The notes below the pieces were generated by a model. The model saw only the letters and a list, made by a program, of their open reading frames with translations, made no database searches and was not told where the DNA came from. A stretch of DNA of 64,000 nt from Verrucomicrobiaceae bacterium. GTDB lineage: Bacteria; Verrucomicrobiota; Verrucomicrobiia; Verrucomicrobiales; Akkermansiaceae. Both the position numbers and the translations under genes were made by a program. The stretch covers positions 124,001-188,000 of the forward strand of contig JAIXWR010000010.1 in the NCBI GenBank assembly GCA_027491155.1, in the 5' to 3' direction. Below are positions 50,740 to 59,365 of the stretch, one piece after another (position 1 is the first letter of the stretch; each line of letters begins with the position of its first letter).

Positions 50740-51981
50740 ATGAACCTCCACGTCCCCACCCTCATCGCCCGCAAGCGCGAAGGCGAGACCCTCGATCCCG
50801 CGGAAATCCGCAAGCTGATCGACGGCTACACCTCCGGCGAGATCCCGGATTACCAGATGTCCGCCTTCGCCATGGCCGTCTTTTTCCAAGGCATGGACGC
50901 CGTGGAAACCGCCGCGCTGACCAAGGCGATGCTGCAAAGCGGCGACGTCTTCCACCACCCCGCCGGCCACCCGACGGTCGTCGACAAGCACTCCACCGGC
51001 GGCATCGGCGACAAGGTCTCGCTGATCCTCGCCCCGCTGGTCGCCTGCACCGGCGTCTGGGTCCCCATGGTCTCCGGCCGCGGCCTCGGGATCACCGGCG
51101 GCACCCTCGACAAGCTGGAATCGATCCCCGGCTTCAAAGTCGGCGTCACCATCCCGGAAGCGCAGGAGATGTTGGAGAAAATCGGCGTCGTGATGATGGG
51201 CCAGACCGACCGCTTCTGCCCCGCTGACAAGAAACTCTACGCCCTCCGCGATGTCACCGGCACCGTGCCCTCGATCCCCCTGATCACCGCGTCCATCATG
51301 TCGAAGAAGCTCGCCGAGTCGCTCGACCGGCTCGTCCTCGACGTGAAGTTCGGCAGCGGTGCTTTCATGAAGACCGAGGCCGATGCCCGCGTGCTGGCCG
51401 ACTCGATGATCGCCGTTGGCAAGGAGATGGGTGTCGAGGTCCATGCCGTGCTCAATCCGATGAGCGAGCCGCTCGGCCGTGCCGTCGGCAATTCGCTCGA
51501 AGTCGTCGAGTCCCTCGAGTGCCTCGAAGGCCGCGGCCCCGCCGATCTCCGCAAGCTGGTGCTCGATCTCGCGGAGAAGATCAGCCCGGTTCCGCGCAAG
51601 GAACTGGAACATCTTCTTTCCGACGGCAGCGCGCGCCGCAAGTTCGACGAGATCGTCACCGCTCACGGGGGCAACCCCGCCGACCTGCCGAAGCTCGGGC
51701 AGATCCACCACGCCCCGGTGATTCGCGATTTCCCCGCCCACTGCAGCGGCACCGTCGTGCAAGTCGACGCCGGCCTCGTCGGCCAGGCCGCCCTCCAACT
51801 CGGCGCCGGCCGCGCACGGGCGACCGATGGCGTCGACCACGCCGTCGGCTTCGACCACCTCGTAAAATGCGGCGAGAACGTCCACCAGGGCCAGCCGCTG
51901 TGCCGCGTCCATGCCCGCACCGCCGTCGATTTCGAGATCGCCGAGGCGCTGTTGGAGAAGGCCATCCGCATCGAGCCCTGA
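50740..51981 (+). CDS. deoA: thymidine/pyrimidine-nucleoside phosphorylase
   Basis: A 413-residue phosphorylase that splits thymidine or uridine with phosphate to base and (deoxy)ribose 1-phosphate. Signature VDKHSTGGIGDKVSL near residue 83, SGRGLGITGGTLDKLESIPGF near 108, DKKLYALRDVTGTVPSIPL near 163, and KFGSGAFMK near 204. The all-beta C-terminal domain carries HRARTAVDF-like sequence. It is a little shorter than typical (430-440). Whether it prefers thymidine or accepts uridine cannot be told. The upstream gap contains an irregular ATC-rich stretch. Confidence 0.9.
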   Translation: MNLHVPTLIARKREGETLDPAEIRKLIDGYTSGEIPDYQMSAFAMAVFFQGMDAVETAALTKAMLQSGDVFHHPAGHPTVVDKHSTGGIGDKVSLILAPLVACTGVWVPMVSGRGLGITGGTLDKLESIPGFKVGVTIPEAQEMLEKIGVVMMGQTDRFCPADKKLYALRDVTGTVPSIPLITASIMSKKLAESLDRLVLDVKFGSGAFMKTEADARVLADSMIAVGKEMGVEVHAVLNPMSEPLGRAVGNSLEVVESLECLEGRGPADLRKLVLDLAEKISPVPRKELEHLLSDGSARRKFDEIVTAHGGNPADLPKLGQIHHAPVIRDFPAHCSGTVVQVDAGLVGQAALQLGAGRARATDGVDHAVGFDHLVKCGENVHQGQPLCRVHARTAVDFEIAEALLEKAIRIEP

Positions 51982-51989
51982 CGATTCGC

Positions 51990-52020
51990 TTGCAAGAGCG
52001 AGCCGGTCGGTCGGTAGTAG
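51990..52020 (+). promoter_or_regulatory. candidate promoter of the DUF6807 gene
   Basis: TTGCAA (51990-51995), 19 bp, TAGTAG (52015-52020). The -10 box merges into AGGAGG (52019-52024), which touches a GTG start at 52025 and lies 6 nt before a TTG at 52031. The two readings (leaderless GTG, or Shine-Dalgarno with TTG) compete. Confidence 0.35.
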
Positions 52021-52024
52021 GAGG

Positions 52025-52936
52025 GTGAAATTGCAACCCCATTTCCGCGCCGCGATCATCGCGGTGGTCACAGGCATCGGCGGACTCGCGGCGGAACCGC
52101 TGGCCTTCAAAGACACCCCCGGCAAGCACCTCGACGTGCTGGTGGACGGCAAGGTGGCCGCCCGCTACATGTACGAGCACGACACCTCGACCAAGGAGCG
52201 CGCCCACGAGACCTACAAGCCCTACCTGCATGTCTTCGACGCTGCGGGCGAAGCCCCGATCACCAAAGGTGCCGGCGGCGACTACACCCACCACCGCGGC
52301 ATCTTCATCGGCTGGAACAAGATCGGCTTCGACGGGAAGACCTACGACCGGTGGCACATGAAAGGCGGCGACATCGTCCACCAGGACTTCCCCCGCCAGG
52401 AGATCCAGGACGGCGCGGCCTTCTTCACTTCCCGCACGCTGTGGATGGCGGAGAAGGACAAGCCCCTGCTCGAAGAGATGCGGACCACGAGAATCGCCCC
52501 GGGCACCGACGGAGTTCGGCTGGTGATCGACTTCCACAGCGAGCTGCACGCGAAATTCGGAACCCTGTCCCTGAAGGGCGATCCGGAGCATGCCGGCATC
52601 CATTACCGGCCCGCCCAAGGCGTGGACCTCAAGGCGACGAATTACTCGTTTCCGTTTGAGAAGATCAATGTCCCGAAAGCGCGGGACCTCCCCTGGGCCG
52701 CGGAGACCTACGTGTTGCGCGGCAAAACGCACACCGTGGTCCAGATGAACCACCCCTCGAATCCGAAAGGCACGCGGCACTCGGCCTACCGCGACTACGG
52801 ACGCTTCGGCATGTTCTTCGAAAAGGACATCCCCGAAGGCGGCAAGCTCGAGCTCCGCTACCGCTTCCTGATCCTCGACGGCGAGTTTCCCGGCCGGGAA
52901 ACCATCGCGAAAGCCTGGAACGAGTATTCGAAATGA
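52025..52936 (+). CDS. exported DUF6807/PmoA-family protein
   Basis: A 303-residue protein with a signal peptide (MKLQPHFRAAIIAVVTGIGGLA). DUF6807 (also labelled PmoA) motifs: YKPYLHVFDAAGEAPITKGAGGDYTHHRG near residue 60, HHRGIFIGWNK, YDRWHMKGGDIVHQ near 105, and PEHAGIHYRPAQG near 193, a pattern of histidines reminiscent of metal or sugar binding. The family is frequent in verrucomicrobial and planctomycete polysaccharide loci. The start may instead be TTG 52031. The PQQ-propeller gene follows 10 bp later. Confidence 0.78.
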   Translation: MKLQPHFRAAIIAVVTGIGGLAAEPLAFKDTPGKHLDVLVDGKVAARYMYEHDTSTKERAHETYKPYLHVFDAAGEAPITKGAGGDYTHHRGIFIGWNKIGFDGKTYDRWHMKGGDIVHQDFPRQEIQDGAAFFTSRTLWMAEKDKPLLEEMRTTRIAPGTDGVRLVIDFHSELHAKFGTLSLKGDPEHAGIHYRPAQGVDLKATNYSFPFEKINVPKARDLPWAAETYVLRGKTHTVVQMNHPSNPKGTRHSAYRDYGRFGMFFEKDIPEGGKLELRYRFLILDGEFPGRETIAKAWNEYSK

Positions 52937-52946
52937 AGGAGACACC

Positions 52947-54215
52947 ATGAAGGGAACCCTCGCCACTCTAACAGGCATCCTTGTCACCTCGGGCCTCCTC
53001 CTCGCGGAATCCGGCTGGCCGAACTGGCGCGGCCCGTCCGGTCACGGCGTCGCGGAAAGCGGCAAGACCCCGGCGGCGTTCGGTCCGGAGAAACACGTCG
53101 CATGGAAAGTGAAGCTTCCCGGCCGCGGCGGCTCGACCCCGATGGTCCTCGGCGATCTTATCGTCGTCACCGCCGAGATCGATGGCAAAGACGGCGTGCT
53201 CGCCGTCGACCAGGCGGGCAAGGAGAAGTGGCGCGCCACCGTCGGCACCGTGAGTGCCTTTCAGCACGCCAGCGCCGGCAGCGGTTGCAATCCCTCGCCG
53301 CTCACCGACGGAAAGCGGATCTTCGTCTACTTCAAGTCCGGCAACCTCGCCGCGCTCGATCTGTTAGGCAAAGTCGTCTGGAGCAAGAACCTGCAAAAGG
53401 ACTACGCCAAGGACGGCCTGAAGTGGGACCTCGGCACCTCGCCGGTTCTCGCCGGCGGTCGTCTGGTGGTCGCGATGATGCACAACAAGAACCCCTCCTT
53501 CCTCCTCGCCTTCGACCCCGCCACCGGCAAGGAAGTCTGGAAGACCCCGCGCGATTACAAAGCCCCGGCCGAGGCCAACGATGCCTACACCACGCCCTTC
53601 GTCACGGAGATCGACGGCGTCGAAACCATCGTCTCCTGGGGCGGCGACCACTTGAGCGGCCACGACGCCAAGAGCGGCAAGCTCCTCTGGGACCACGGCG
53701 ATTTCAACCCGCGCCAACAGACGAACTGGCGCGTCATAGCCTCCGCCTCCGCCACCAAGGGCATCGCGCTCGTTCCCTTCGGGCGCGGCAACCACGTCGC
53801 CGGCGTGCGGATGGGCGGCAAGGGCGACACGACGAAGACGCACCGTCTATGGACCCTCGACAAGCGCGGCTCCGACTGCGCCACACCGGCCGCGCAGGAC
53901 GGAAAATTCTACCTCCTCCAGGACACCGGCCCGACCCGCGGCATGGTGAGCTGCCTCGACGCGGAGACCGGCAAGGTCCTTTGGGAAACCGCCCTGCCGA
54001 AAGGCCCGGCGATCTACTACGCCTCCCCGATGATCGCCGGCGATCTTCTCTACTGCGGCCGTTCCGATGGCACGATCTTCTGCGGTCGCATCACTGAAGC
54101 CGGCCTAACAGACGTTACCACCAACGAACTCGAGGAACCTCTGGTCGCCACCCCCGTGGCCATCGGCGATTCCCTGCTTGTGCGGACCCACGAGCATCTC
54201 TGGTGCTTCCGCTAA
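52947..54215 (+). CDS. exported PQQ-like beta-propeller protein
   Basis: A 422-residue protein with a signal peptide (MKGTLATLTGILVTSGLLLA) followed by WPNWRGPSGHG, the hallmark start of exported quinoprotein-like propellers in planctomycetes and verrucomicrobia. Repeated blades with A-x-D-x-x-x-G-K-x-x-W cores (VLAVDQAGKEKWRA, FDPATGKEVWKT, LDAETGKVLWET). No PQQ-binding catalytic set could be verified, so it is probably a structural or binding propeller (BamB-like). A good AAGGAG site precedes the ATG. Two more members lie at 60048-61256 and 63682 onward. Confidence 0.85.
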   Translation: MKGTLATLTGILVTSGLLLAESGWPNWRGPSGHGVAESGKTPAAFGPEKHVAWKVKLPGRGGSTPMVLGDLIVVTAEIDGKDGVLAVDQAGKEKWRATVGTVSAFQHASAGSGCNPSPLTDGKRIFVYFKSGNLAALDLLGKVVWSKNLQKDYAKDGLKWDLGTSPVLAGGRLVVAMMHNKNPSFLLAFDPATGKEVWKTPRDYKAPAEANDAYTTPFVTEIDGVETIVSWGGDHLSGHDAKSGKLLWDHGDFNPRQQTNWRVIASASATKGIALVPFGRGNHVAGVRMGGKGDTTKTHRLWTLDKRGSDCATPAAQDGKFYLLQDTGPTRGMVSCLDAETGKVLWETALPKGPAIYYASPMIAGDLLYCGRSDGTIFCGRITEAGLTDVTTNELEEPLVATPVAIGDSLLVRTHEHLWCFR

Positions 54216-54251
54216 AGGTAAATTGGTGCGTTTGTTTGAGTCCCGCATCCC

Positions 54252-54983
54252 ATGAGTCCGAAAGCGCACCGCTTCCTGTATCTCACCGGCACCAGCCTGC
54301 TTTGCATACTGGGGGTGATTGGAATAAACGCGTTGGCCCCACCAAAGCCCGGGGCAGCGGATGCTGACGTCCTTCTCGTCCGCCAGCTCCTTGGCGAGAA
54401 CCTCGACGAACGAACCTTCTCTTTCGCCACCGTCGCCGAAGCCTGCTCCGGCAAGCAGGTGATCCCGCTCGCCAACCGGGAAAGCCACACCCGCGTCCAA
54501 GCCGCCATCGATTCCGCCCTGAGCCGCGCCATCGACAAGCTCAACGCCCCCGACTCCCCCGTCCGCTCCCTCCGCCGGATCAACGAGGCCTCGCGCTTCT
54601 TCGAGGATGCCCTTCACGAAGGCCTCAACGCCGAGCCCGACCTATCCTGCGACGTTCCTCCCAACCGCCGCGGCGAGGCCCAGCGCAGCGGCTACCCCGA
54701 CCTCCGCATCGTCCACGAACCGAGCGGCGAAGTCTTCTACCTCGATCCCAAGCTCGTCGAGGACGGCTCCTGGGACAGCACCCTGCGGACCTTCTACTTC
54801 GAACCGAAAGACGAGACGCTCAAGATCACCGACGACGCCGTCCACCTCCTCGCCGGCATCGGCCACGATGGCAAGGACGGCGAATGGACCTTCACCGGCT
54901 TCAAGCTGGTGGATCTGTCGACGCTCAAGGTTCGCCTGAAGGCGGAATTCCAGGCGTCGAACAATGATCTGTATCCAGAATGA
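54252..54983 (+). CDS. membrane-anchored or exported protein with PD-(D/E)XK-like motif
   Basis: A 243-residue protein with an N-terminal hydrophobic segment (about residues 9-28) that could be a signal peptide or anchor. The middle carries FFEDALHEGLN near 116 and, at residues 148-167, YPDL followed by YLDPK, a PD-x(14)-DxK spacing like restriction-endonuclease-fold nucleases. Whether it is a nuclease is unproven. The gene's 3' end overlaps the convergent membrane-protein gene by 59 bp. Confidence 0.6.
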   Translation: MSPKAHRFLYLTGTSLLCILGVIGINALAPPKPGAADADVLLVRQLLGENLDERTFSFATVAEACSGKQVIPLANRESHTRVQAAIDSALSRAIDKLNAPDSPVRSLRRINEASRFFEDALHEGLNAEPDLSCDVPPNRRGEAQRSGYPDLRIVHEPSGEVFYLDPKLVEDGSWDSTLRTFYFEPKDETLKITDDAVHLLAGIGHDGKDGEWTFTGFKLVDLSTLKVRLKAEFQASNNDLYPE

Positions 54984-55497
54984 CCGCGCGACGCCGGAAC
55001 CACTCCAGCACCTGCCGTCTCGCCCACCAGGCCAGTGCGCCCGTGGTTGCCCAGAATGCCGGCCAAGCCGGACCGAGGTTGTCCTCGCGGGTGATCTCGG
55101 CAGGAATCCAAATCAGGAGCGAAGCCCCGGAGAACAGAAGGACGACTTCGATCATCAGAACGACCAGATGGCCGGCGGAATCGGTTGGGTCGGGCATCCC
55201 AGCGGCAGCGGGATCCGACCGGAGCCGGATCTGATCCTCGATCCACTTGGCTCCGACCGCAGTCGCGAAAACAAGCTCGGCTGCGGCCAGAGCCACGACT
55301 TGCAACGCGATGAGCTCAACCACGGGATCTTCGACAAAGCAGACCGCGAAGAGCATTCCGCCGCCAAAGAGTGCGAGGAGCATCGCAGGGATAATGAGGA
55401 AAGTCCTCATCACCCCCAGAAAGGTCATGGCGAGCCGCGCCCCGATCGCCGGCCGCCTCTCGGGCGGCACGGGACCGGGTTGCGGGTCTTCAGCCAT
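54925..55497 (-). CDS. multi-pass membrane protein of unknown function
   Basis: A 190-residue protein with about four membrane helices (at about residues 22-52, 62-85, 108-130 and 140-158) and a Pro-rich cytoplasmic N-terminus. No family recognised. Its last 20 or so codons are antisense to the end of the PD-(D/E)XK-like gene. The DUF5069 gene lies 15 bp upstream on the same strand, so they may be co-transcribed. Confidence 0.6.
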   Translation of the reverse strand: MAEDPQPGPVPPERRPAIGARLAMTFLGVMRTFLIIPAMLLALFGGGMLFAVCFVEDPVVELIALQVVALAAAELVFATAVGAKWIEDQIRLRSDPAAAGMPDPTDSAGHLVVLMIEVVLLFSGASLLIWIPAEITREDNLGPAWPAFWATTGALAWWARRQVLEWFRRRAVILDTDHCSTPGIPPSGEP

Positions 55498-55512
55498 CTT
55501 CGGGACCGGTGC

Positions 55513-55953
55513 TCACTTCAGCACCGCGGCATGGAACTCATGCCAGTCGTCGAGGTTGTTCAGGTTGATCGCGTCCTTCGGCGCCGACGCGTCGTCCGGC
55601 AGGCCGTCGGCATCCAGGATCGACTGGCGGGTCGCGTCGGCGTGGATGTAGCCGGTGATCGCCGCGTTGATCGCGGAAACCGAGGCGGCGTCCAGCTTGG
55701 CACCCGGCTGGGCTTTCACCCAGGCTTCGAACTGCGGGTAGGTCGGGCGCTCGGCGGCGATGTAGGCGATCACCGCGTCGCGGTCCAGGCCGAGGGCGTC
55801 GATGACCATCTGGTCGTAGCCTTGGCCGGCACCCGGATAGCCGTCGGCCAGCGCGCCGCGGGCTTCGAGCGAGACCTTGAGCCAGAGGCGGGGCAGATGG
55901 AGGACACCGAGGGGGCCGGCCGTGCCGGAGCTGATTAGGGGTACGAGTTTCAT
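55513..55953 (-). CDS. DUF5069 family protein
   Basis: A 146-residue soluble protein with DUF5069 motifs: [21 protein letters not shown] near residue 21, [20 protein letters not shown] near 45 and [15 protein letters not shown] near 74. The family is common in Verrucomicrobiota and planctomycetes and has no assigned function. It is divergent from the sulfatase-SGNH gene. Confidence 0.82.
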   Translation of the reverse strand: MKLVPLISSGTAGPLGVLHLPRLWLKVSLEARGALADGYPGAGQGYDQMVIDALGLDRDAVIAYIAAERPTYPQFEAWVKAQPGAKLDAASVSAINAAITGYIHADATRQSILDADGLPDDASAPKDAINLNNLDDWHEFHAAVLK

Positions 55954-56021
55954 GCGCGCCCAACAAAGACGCCCCGGCCCGGCGCGTCAAATGGCAGTTT
56001 GCACCGCCCGGCGGCCTTTGC

Positions 56022-56052
56022 TTGCCAGATCCGGGCTCCCCGCCCGTATTCT
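56022..56052 (+). promoter_or_regulatory. candidate leaderless promoter of the sulfatase-esterase gene
   Basis: TTGCCA (56022-56027), 19 bp, TATTCT (56047-56052), then seven bases (CCACCCC) and the ATG. No Shine-Dalgarno sequence. The TATTCTCC and TAGCCTCC sequences just before the start codons here and at hisC are alike. Confidence 0.5.
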
Positions 56053-56059
56053 CCACCCC

Positions 56060-58240
56060 ATGCGCATTCCCGCCTTGCTCGCCCTGCTGTCCGCCCCGCT
56101 GCTCGCCGCGGACCGGCCGAACATCCTTTTCCTGTTCTCCGACGACCACGCCCTCAACGCCATTTCGGCCTACGGCGGACCGCTCAAGGACATCGCCCCG
56201 ACCCCGAACCTCGACCGCATCGCCAAGGAAGGCGCGATCTTCACCCGCTCCTACTGCGCCAACTCAATCTGCGGCCCGTCCCGCGCCTGCATCCTGACCG
56301 GCAAGCACAGCCATGTGAACGGCTTTCCCGACAACGATTTCTCCCGCTTCGACAGCTCCCAGACAACCTTTCCGAAGCTCCTGCAGAAGGCGGGCTACCA
56401 GACCTCGATCATCGGCAAATGGCACCTCGTCAGCCAGCCCACCGGCTTCGACCACTGGGAAATCCTCCCCGGCCAGGGGAACTACTACAACCCCGAGTTC
56501 ATCACCGCCGCGGGCAGCAAGCGCGAGCCGGGCTACTGCACCGACCTGATCACCGACAAGGCGCTCGCTTGGCTGGAGTCCGGCCGAGACAAGTCGAAGC
56601 CCTTCGTCCTGATGTGCCAGCACAAGGCGCCCCACCGCAACTGGGCGCCCGCTCCCCGGCATTACGGCCTCTTCAAGGACGTGAAGATCCCCGAACCGGA
56701 CACCTTGTTCGACGACTATGCCGGCCGCAGCGCCACGCTGAAAGAGCAGCAGATGACCATCGCCCGCGACTTCCACTGGGGCCACGACATGAAGTTCCAC
56801 GGCAAGTCCCTGTTTCCAGAGCACTTCCTCGGCGGCATCCCCAACGGCGAATACGCCCGCATGACCGACGAGCAGAAGAAGGCCTGGGACGCCGCCTACG
56901 AGCCGGAGAACCAGGCCTTCATCTCCGGCATGAAGGCCTCCCCGCTCTCCGCCGCCGATGTCACCCGCTGGAAATACCAGCGCTACCTCAAGGACTACCT
57001 CCGCACCGTCCGCGCCGTGGACGAGAACGTCGGACGCATGCTCGATTACCTCGAAAAGACCGGCCTCGCGAAGAACACCATCGTGATCTACTCCTCCGAC
57101 CAGGGCTTCTACCTCGGCGAGCACGGCTGGTACGACAAGCGCTGGATGTTCGAGGAAAGCCTGGCCATGCCCTTCCTCGTCCGCTGGCCCGGCGTCGTGA
57201 AGCCAGGGACCCGCAACGACACCCTGATCCAGAACATCGACTACGCCCCGACTTTCCTCGAGGTCGCCGGCGCGAAGATCCCCGCCACCGTCCAGGGCAA
57301 GAGCCTGGTCCCGGTCCTCAAGGGCGAACCCCCCGCCGACTGGCGCAAGGCGATCTACTACTTCTACAGTGGCGAGAACACCCACAACGTCGCCGCCCAC
57401 GACGGCGTCCGCACCGACCGCTACAAGCTGATGTTCTTCCCCAAGACCAAGGAGTGGAACCTCTTCGACCTCGAAAAGGACCCGCGCGAGATGAAGGCCG
57501 TCCACGACGATCCCGCCTACGCGACCGTCCTCGCGGACATGAAGAGGACCTACGACGAGAAGCGCACGGAATACCGCATGAGCACCGCCACGGTGCCCGC
57601 CAACCGCAATGCCGAGGACTGGTGGAAGAAGCGTCACCAGGAGAAGAAGCCGCTGGCAAGAAAGGGCGGCCACGAGCTCGTCTTCATCGGCGATTCCATC
57701 ACCCAGGGCTGGGAAGGCCCGGGCAAGGCGGTGTGGGACAAGCACTACGGACACCGCAAGGCACTCAACCTCGGGTATTCGGGCGACCGCACCGAGCACG
57801 TCCTCTGGCGCCTGATGAACGGCGAACTGGAGAACGTCGATCCCAAGCTCTTCGTCCTGATGATCGGCACCAACAACACCGGCCACCGCCAGGACCCGCC
57901 CGAACAGACCGCCGCCGGTATCCAGCTCATCCTCGAGCTGCTCCAGGACCGCAAGCCCGACGCGAAGATCCTCCTGCTTTCGGTCTTCCCACGGGAGGAA
58001 AAGCCCGATGGCAAGCTGCGCAAGATCAACGACGCGGTGAACGCGCGGATCAAAACCTTCGCCGACGGCGACAAGATCCACTGGCTCGACCTCGACTCCA
58101 CCTTCCTCGCCGCCGACGGCACCCTTTCTAAGGAAATCATGCCCGACCTGCTCCACCCGAAAGCCCCCGGCTACGAGCTGTGGGCCAAGGCCATCGAATC
58201 GAAGATCGCCGCCCTTACCGGCACGCCGGAAGTGAAGTGA
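56060..58240 (+). CDS. exported sulfatase fused to SGNH/GDSL esterase
   Basis: A 726-residue protein with a signal peptide ([17 protein letters not shown]). Residues about 20-520 form a type I sulfatase: [11 protein letters not shown] near residue 19, and the formylglycine motif CGPSR with C71, which needs a maturase. Residues about 535-720 form an SGNH hydrolase: [10 protein letters not shown] (block I) near 540, [15 protein letters not shown] and DLLHP with the catalytic Asp/His. It could remove sulfate and acetyl groups from the same algal or host polysaccharide. The family call for both parts is strong; the substrate is inferred. Confidence 0.88.
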   Translation: MRIPALLALLSAPLLAADRPNILFLFSDDHALNAISAYGGPLKDIAPTPNLDRIAKEGAIFTRSYCANSICGPSRACILTGKHSHVNGFPDNDFSRFDSSQTTFPKLLQKAGYQTSIIGKWHLVSQPTGFDHWEILPGQGNYYNPEFITAAGSKREPGYCTDLITDKALAWLESGRDKSKPFVLMCQHKAPHRNWAPAPRHYGLFKDVKIPEPDTLFDDYAGRSATLKEQQMTIARDFHWGHDMKFHGKSLFPEHFLGGIPNGEYARMTDEQKKAWDAAYEPENQAFISGMKASPLSAADVTRWKYQRYLKDYLRTVRAVDENVGRMLDYLEKTGLAKNTIVIYSSDQGFYLGEHGWYDKRWMFEESLAMPFLVRWPGVVKPGTRNDTLIQNIDYAPTFLEVAGAKIPATVQGKSLVPVLKGEPPADWRKAIYYFYSGENTHNVAAHDGVRTDRYKLMFFPKTKEWNLFDLEKDPREMKAVHDDPAYATVLADMKRTYDEKRTEYRMSTATVPANRNAEDWWKKRHQEKKPLARKGGHELVFIGDSITQGWEGPGKAVWDKHYGHRKALNLGYSGDRTEHVLWRLMNGELENVDPKLFVLMIGTNNTGHRQDPPEQTAAGIQLILELLQDRKPDAKILLLSVFPREEKPDGKLRKINDAVNARIKTFADGDKIHWLDLDSTFLAADGTLSKEIMPDLLHPKAPGYELWAKAIESKIAALTGTPEVK

Positions 58241-58296
58241 TGAGGGATTATCGGTTAATGGCAGCCAGTCCGACAACGCGACTTCCGCTGACCTCC

Positions 58297-58328
58297 AATC
58301 GAAAATCGAGAATCATCAATCGTCAATC
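58297..58328. repeat. exact 7-nt periodic AATC repeat upstream of the quinone oxidoreductase gene
   Basis: AATC begins at 58297, 58304, 58311, 58318 and 58325, an exact step of 7 nt repeated four times. It ends 9 nt before the ATG of the next gene and occupies the place of a ribosome-binding site. No Shine-Dalgarno sequence is seen there. Confidence 0.75.
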
Positions 58329-58337
58329 TGCCCACTC

Positions 58338-59363
58338 ATGCAAGCCGTCGCCCTCACCCGCAAGCTCCCGCTCGATCACCCGGACTGCTTCGAACTCATC
58401 GACCTGCCCGATCCTGTTCCCGGTCCGCGGGACCTGCTCGTCCGCGTCAAGGCGATCGCCGTCAACCCGGTCGACTACAAGCAGCGCCAGGCCCGCAAGG
58501 AGGAGGACAGCACCCCGCGGATCCTCGGCTGGGACGCCGCGGGCATCGTCGAGGCGACCGGCACCGACGTCACCCTGTTCCGCCCCGGCGACGAGGTTTA
58601 CTACGCCGGCGACGTGACCCGCCCGGGCTCGAATGCGGAACTCCAGCTCGTCGACGAACGCATCGTCGCCCGCAAGCCGGAGTCGCTCGGCTTTGCGGAG
58701 GCCGCCGCCCTTCCCCTCACCGCCATCACCGCGTGGGAGTGCCTCTTCGACCGCCTCGGGCACACGCCGGGCGACCTCGTCGGGACCAAGGACAAGACCC
58801 TGCTCATCCTCGGCGGGGCCGGTGGCGTCGGCTCGATCGCCATCCAGCTCGCCGCCGTTTTGACAGGCTTCACCGTCATCGCCACCGCCTCGCGTCCGGA
58901 GTCGGTGGAATGGTGCCGGAAGATGGGGGCGCACCACGTCATCGACCACTCGGGCGATTGGCCGGCGGAGCTCGCGAAGCTCGGCTTCCCGACGGTCGAT
59001 GCGATCGCCTGCTTCTCCGACACCACCGGCCACTGGGCCGCCATGGCCAAGGCGATCGTCCCGCAAGGCAAGATCACCGCGATCGTCGAGTCGCCCGTCA
59101 TCCCGGACATCGGGCTCATGAAATCGAAGAGCGTCACCTTCGCCTGGGAGTTCATGTTCACCCGTCCGATGTTCCAGACGCCCGACATGATCCAACAGCA
59201 CGAACTCCTCAAGGAAGTCGCCGCGCTGGTCGATGCCGGCCGCCTGGTCACCACCATGACCCGCCACGGCGGAGTGCTTTCCCCCGCCACGCTCGCCGCC
59301 GCCCACCGCGAGCAGGAAGCCGGGCGAATGATTGGCAAGCAGGTTCTCGAAACCGCCTGGTAA
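58338..59363 (+). CDS. zinc-type alcohol dehydrogenase-like / quinone oxidoreductase
   Basis: A 341-residue medium-chain dehydrogenase/reductase of the ZADH1/quinone oxidoreductase group. AVNPVDYKQR near residue 36, LGWDAAGIVEATG near 59, the NAD(P)-binding LILGGAGGVGSIAIQLA near 156. There is no structural zinc Cys set, so it is likely NADPH-dependent and reduces quinones or enals. The next gene starts 2 bp after its stop. Confidence 0.88.
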   Translation: MQAVALTRKLPLDHPDCFELIDLPDPVPGPRDLLVRVKAIAVNPVDYKQRQARKEEDSTPRILGWDAAGIVEATGTDVTLFRPGDEVYYAGDVTRPGSNAELQLVDERIVARKPESLGFAEAAALPLTAITAWECLFDRLGHTPGDLVGTKDKTLLILGGAGGVGSIAIQLAAVLTGFTVIATASRPESVEWCRKMGAHHVIDHSGDWPAELAKLGFPTVDAIACFSDTTGHWAAMAKAIVPQGKITAIVESPVIPDIGLMKSKSVTFAWEFMFTRPMFQTPDMIQQHELLKEVAALVDAGRLVTTMTRHGGVLSPATLAAAHREQEAGRMIGKQVLETAW

Positions 59364-59365
59364 GC

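Noticed and set aside
56264-58276. 670-codon minus-strand open frame over the sulfatase fusion
   Set aside because: Antisense shadow of a gene with intact motifs in two domains.
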